Below, piece after piece: positions 14,034 through 14,336 of a stretch of 14,336 nt of DNA. This DNA comes from UBA965 sp046303375 (GTDB lineage Bacteria; Chloroflexota; Chloroflexia; Chloroflexales; Roseiflexaceae): positions 1 to 14,336 of the forward strand of contig JBKCGB010000074.1 of assembly GCA_046303375.1 (NCBI GenBank), written 5' to 3'. Positions within the stretch are counted from its first letter, which is position 1; each line of letters starts with the position of its first letter. The notes under the pieces were generated by a model that ran no database searches, had not been told where the DNA came from, and was given only the letters and a program-made list of their open reading frames with translations. The translations under genes and the position numbers were made by a program.

Positions 14034-14336
14034 AATCGCTCACTGCTTGCTGTAATAATTCGGGAGTGAAATCTGGCCAAAATACTGGACATGTCCAGTA
14101 TTCGCTGTATGCTGCTTCCCAAATCAGAAAATTCGAAAGGCGCCACTCGCCGCTGGTGCGAATAATGAAATCCGGATCAGGAATGCCACGGGTTGAGAGA
14201 TGCGCACTGATGAGCGCTTCGTTGATGGCATGTGCGGGTACGCCACTTGCAATAATCGTTTGTATCGCATTGATGATATCGTGGCGTCCGCCGTAGTTAA
14301 ATGCGACCGCCAGTGTGATACGGGTACAGTGACTCG
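13987..14336 (-). CDS. uppS: Undecaprenyl diphosphate synthase, C-terminal part (5' end outside window)
   Basis: Reading the minus strand from the right edge gives 115 codons ending in TAA at 13987-13989. The motifs are those of cis-prenyltransferases: LAVAFNYGGRHDI, then PDPDFIIRTSGEWRLSNFL, then WEAAYSEYW, WPDF, and the closing DRRFGG. UppS condenses isopentenyl diphosphate onto farnesyl diphosphate to make the C55 lipid carrier for peptidoglycan and other wall polymers. uppS-cdsA is a classical pair, supporting both calls. The start and roughly the first half of the protein lie beyond the window. Confidence 0.95.
   Translation of the reverse strand, partial: SHCTRITLAVAFNYGGRHDIINAIQTIIASGVPAHAINEALISAHLSTRGIPDPDFIIRTSGEWRLSNFLIWEAAYSEYWTCPVFWPDFTPELLQQAVSDYGKRDRRFGGLTSKT

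Noticed and set aside
1..14336. Insertion sequences, prophage, integrase or tRNA genes
   Set aside because: No transposase or integrase motifs, terminal inverted repeats with target duplications, or tRNA cloverleafs were found by eye on either strand.

Overview
The window is an ordinary bacterial chromosome segment at roughly 50-55% G+C. It most likely comes from a member of the Chloroflexota, class Chloroflexia. This is an inference from three features: threonine/proline-rich extracellular proteins carrying RCC1 propellers, an N-terminal cysteine signature (CPYVGL...CY...YCLS...CP) on a membrane-anchored GerMN protein, and a membrane-embedded Cas4-like nuclease. No rRNA or tRNA is present to settle it.

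Layout, left to right. (1) Positions 1-3744, plus strand: the 3' end of an RCC1-repeat protein gene, a 284-bp AT-rich gap, and a full-length paralogue (878 aa: signal segment, carbohydrate-binding-like and Calx-beta-like region, Thr/Pro linker, seven RCC1 blades, S/T/P/R tail). Both look like exported surface proteins. (2) Positions 3756-6603, minus strand: yceD (DUF177)-rpmF from a perfect consensus sigma-70 promoter, then a long hairpin, then fabH-fabD. These are the classic ribosomal-protein/fatty-acid-initiation neighbours, but plsX is missing between rpmF and fabH. A bidirectional hairpin separates fabD from the convergent RCC1 gene. (3) Positions 6682-8919, minus strand: a tight operon of a YfcE-like metallophosphoesterase, rsmD, coaD and a coiled-coil protein. 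(4) Positions 8920-9017: a divergent promoter region with a dyad that looks like an operator. (5) Positions 9018-10559, plus strand: a 513-aa single-pass membrane protein with two GerMN domains, followed by a terminator. (6) Positions 10783-14336, minus strand: uppS (partial)-cdsA-(no dxr)-rseP, then three overlapping or abutting small genes. Two of these are the halves of a Cas4-like 4Fe-4S PD-(D/E)XK nuclease interrupted by a transmembrane hairpin, and the third is an unrecognised acidic protein.

Most of the window is core metabolism: CoA and fatty-acid initiation, rRNA modification, undecaprenyl-phosphate and CDP-diacylglycerol synthesis, and site-2 proteolysis. The least explained parts are the split membrane Cas4-like nuclease with its acidic companion downstream of rseP, the cysteine signature on the GerMN protein, and the RCC1 paralogue pair with a strongly conserved C-terminal tail.
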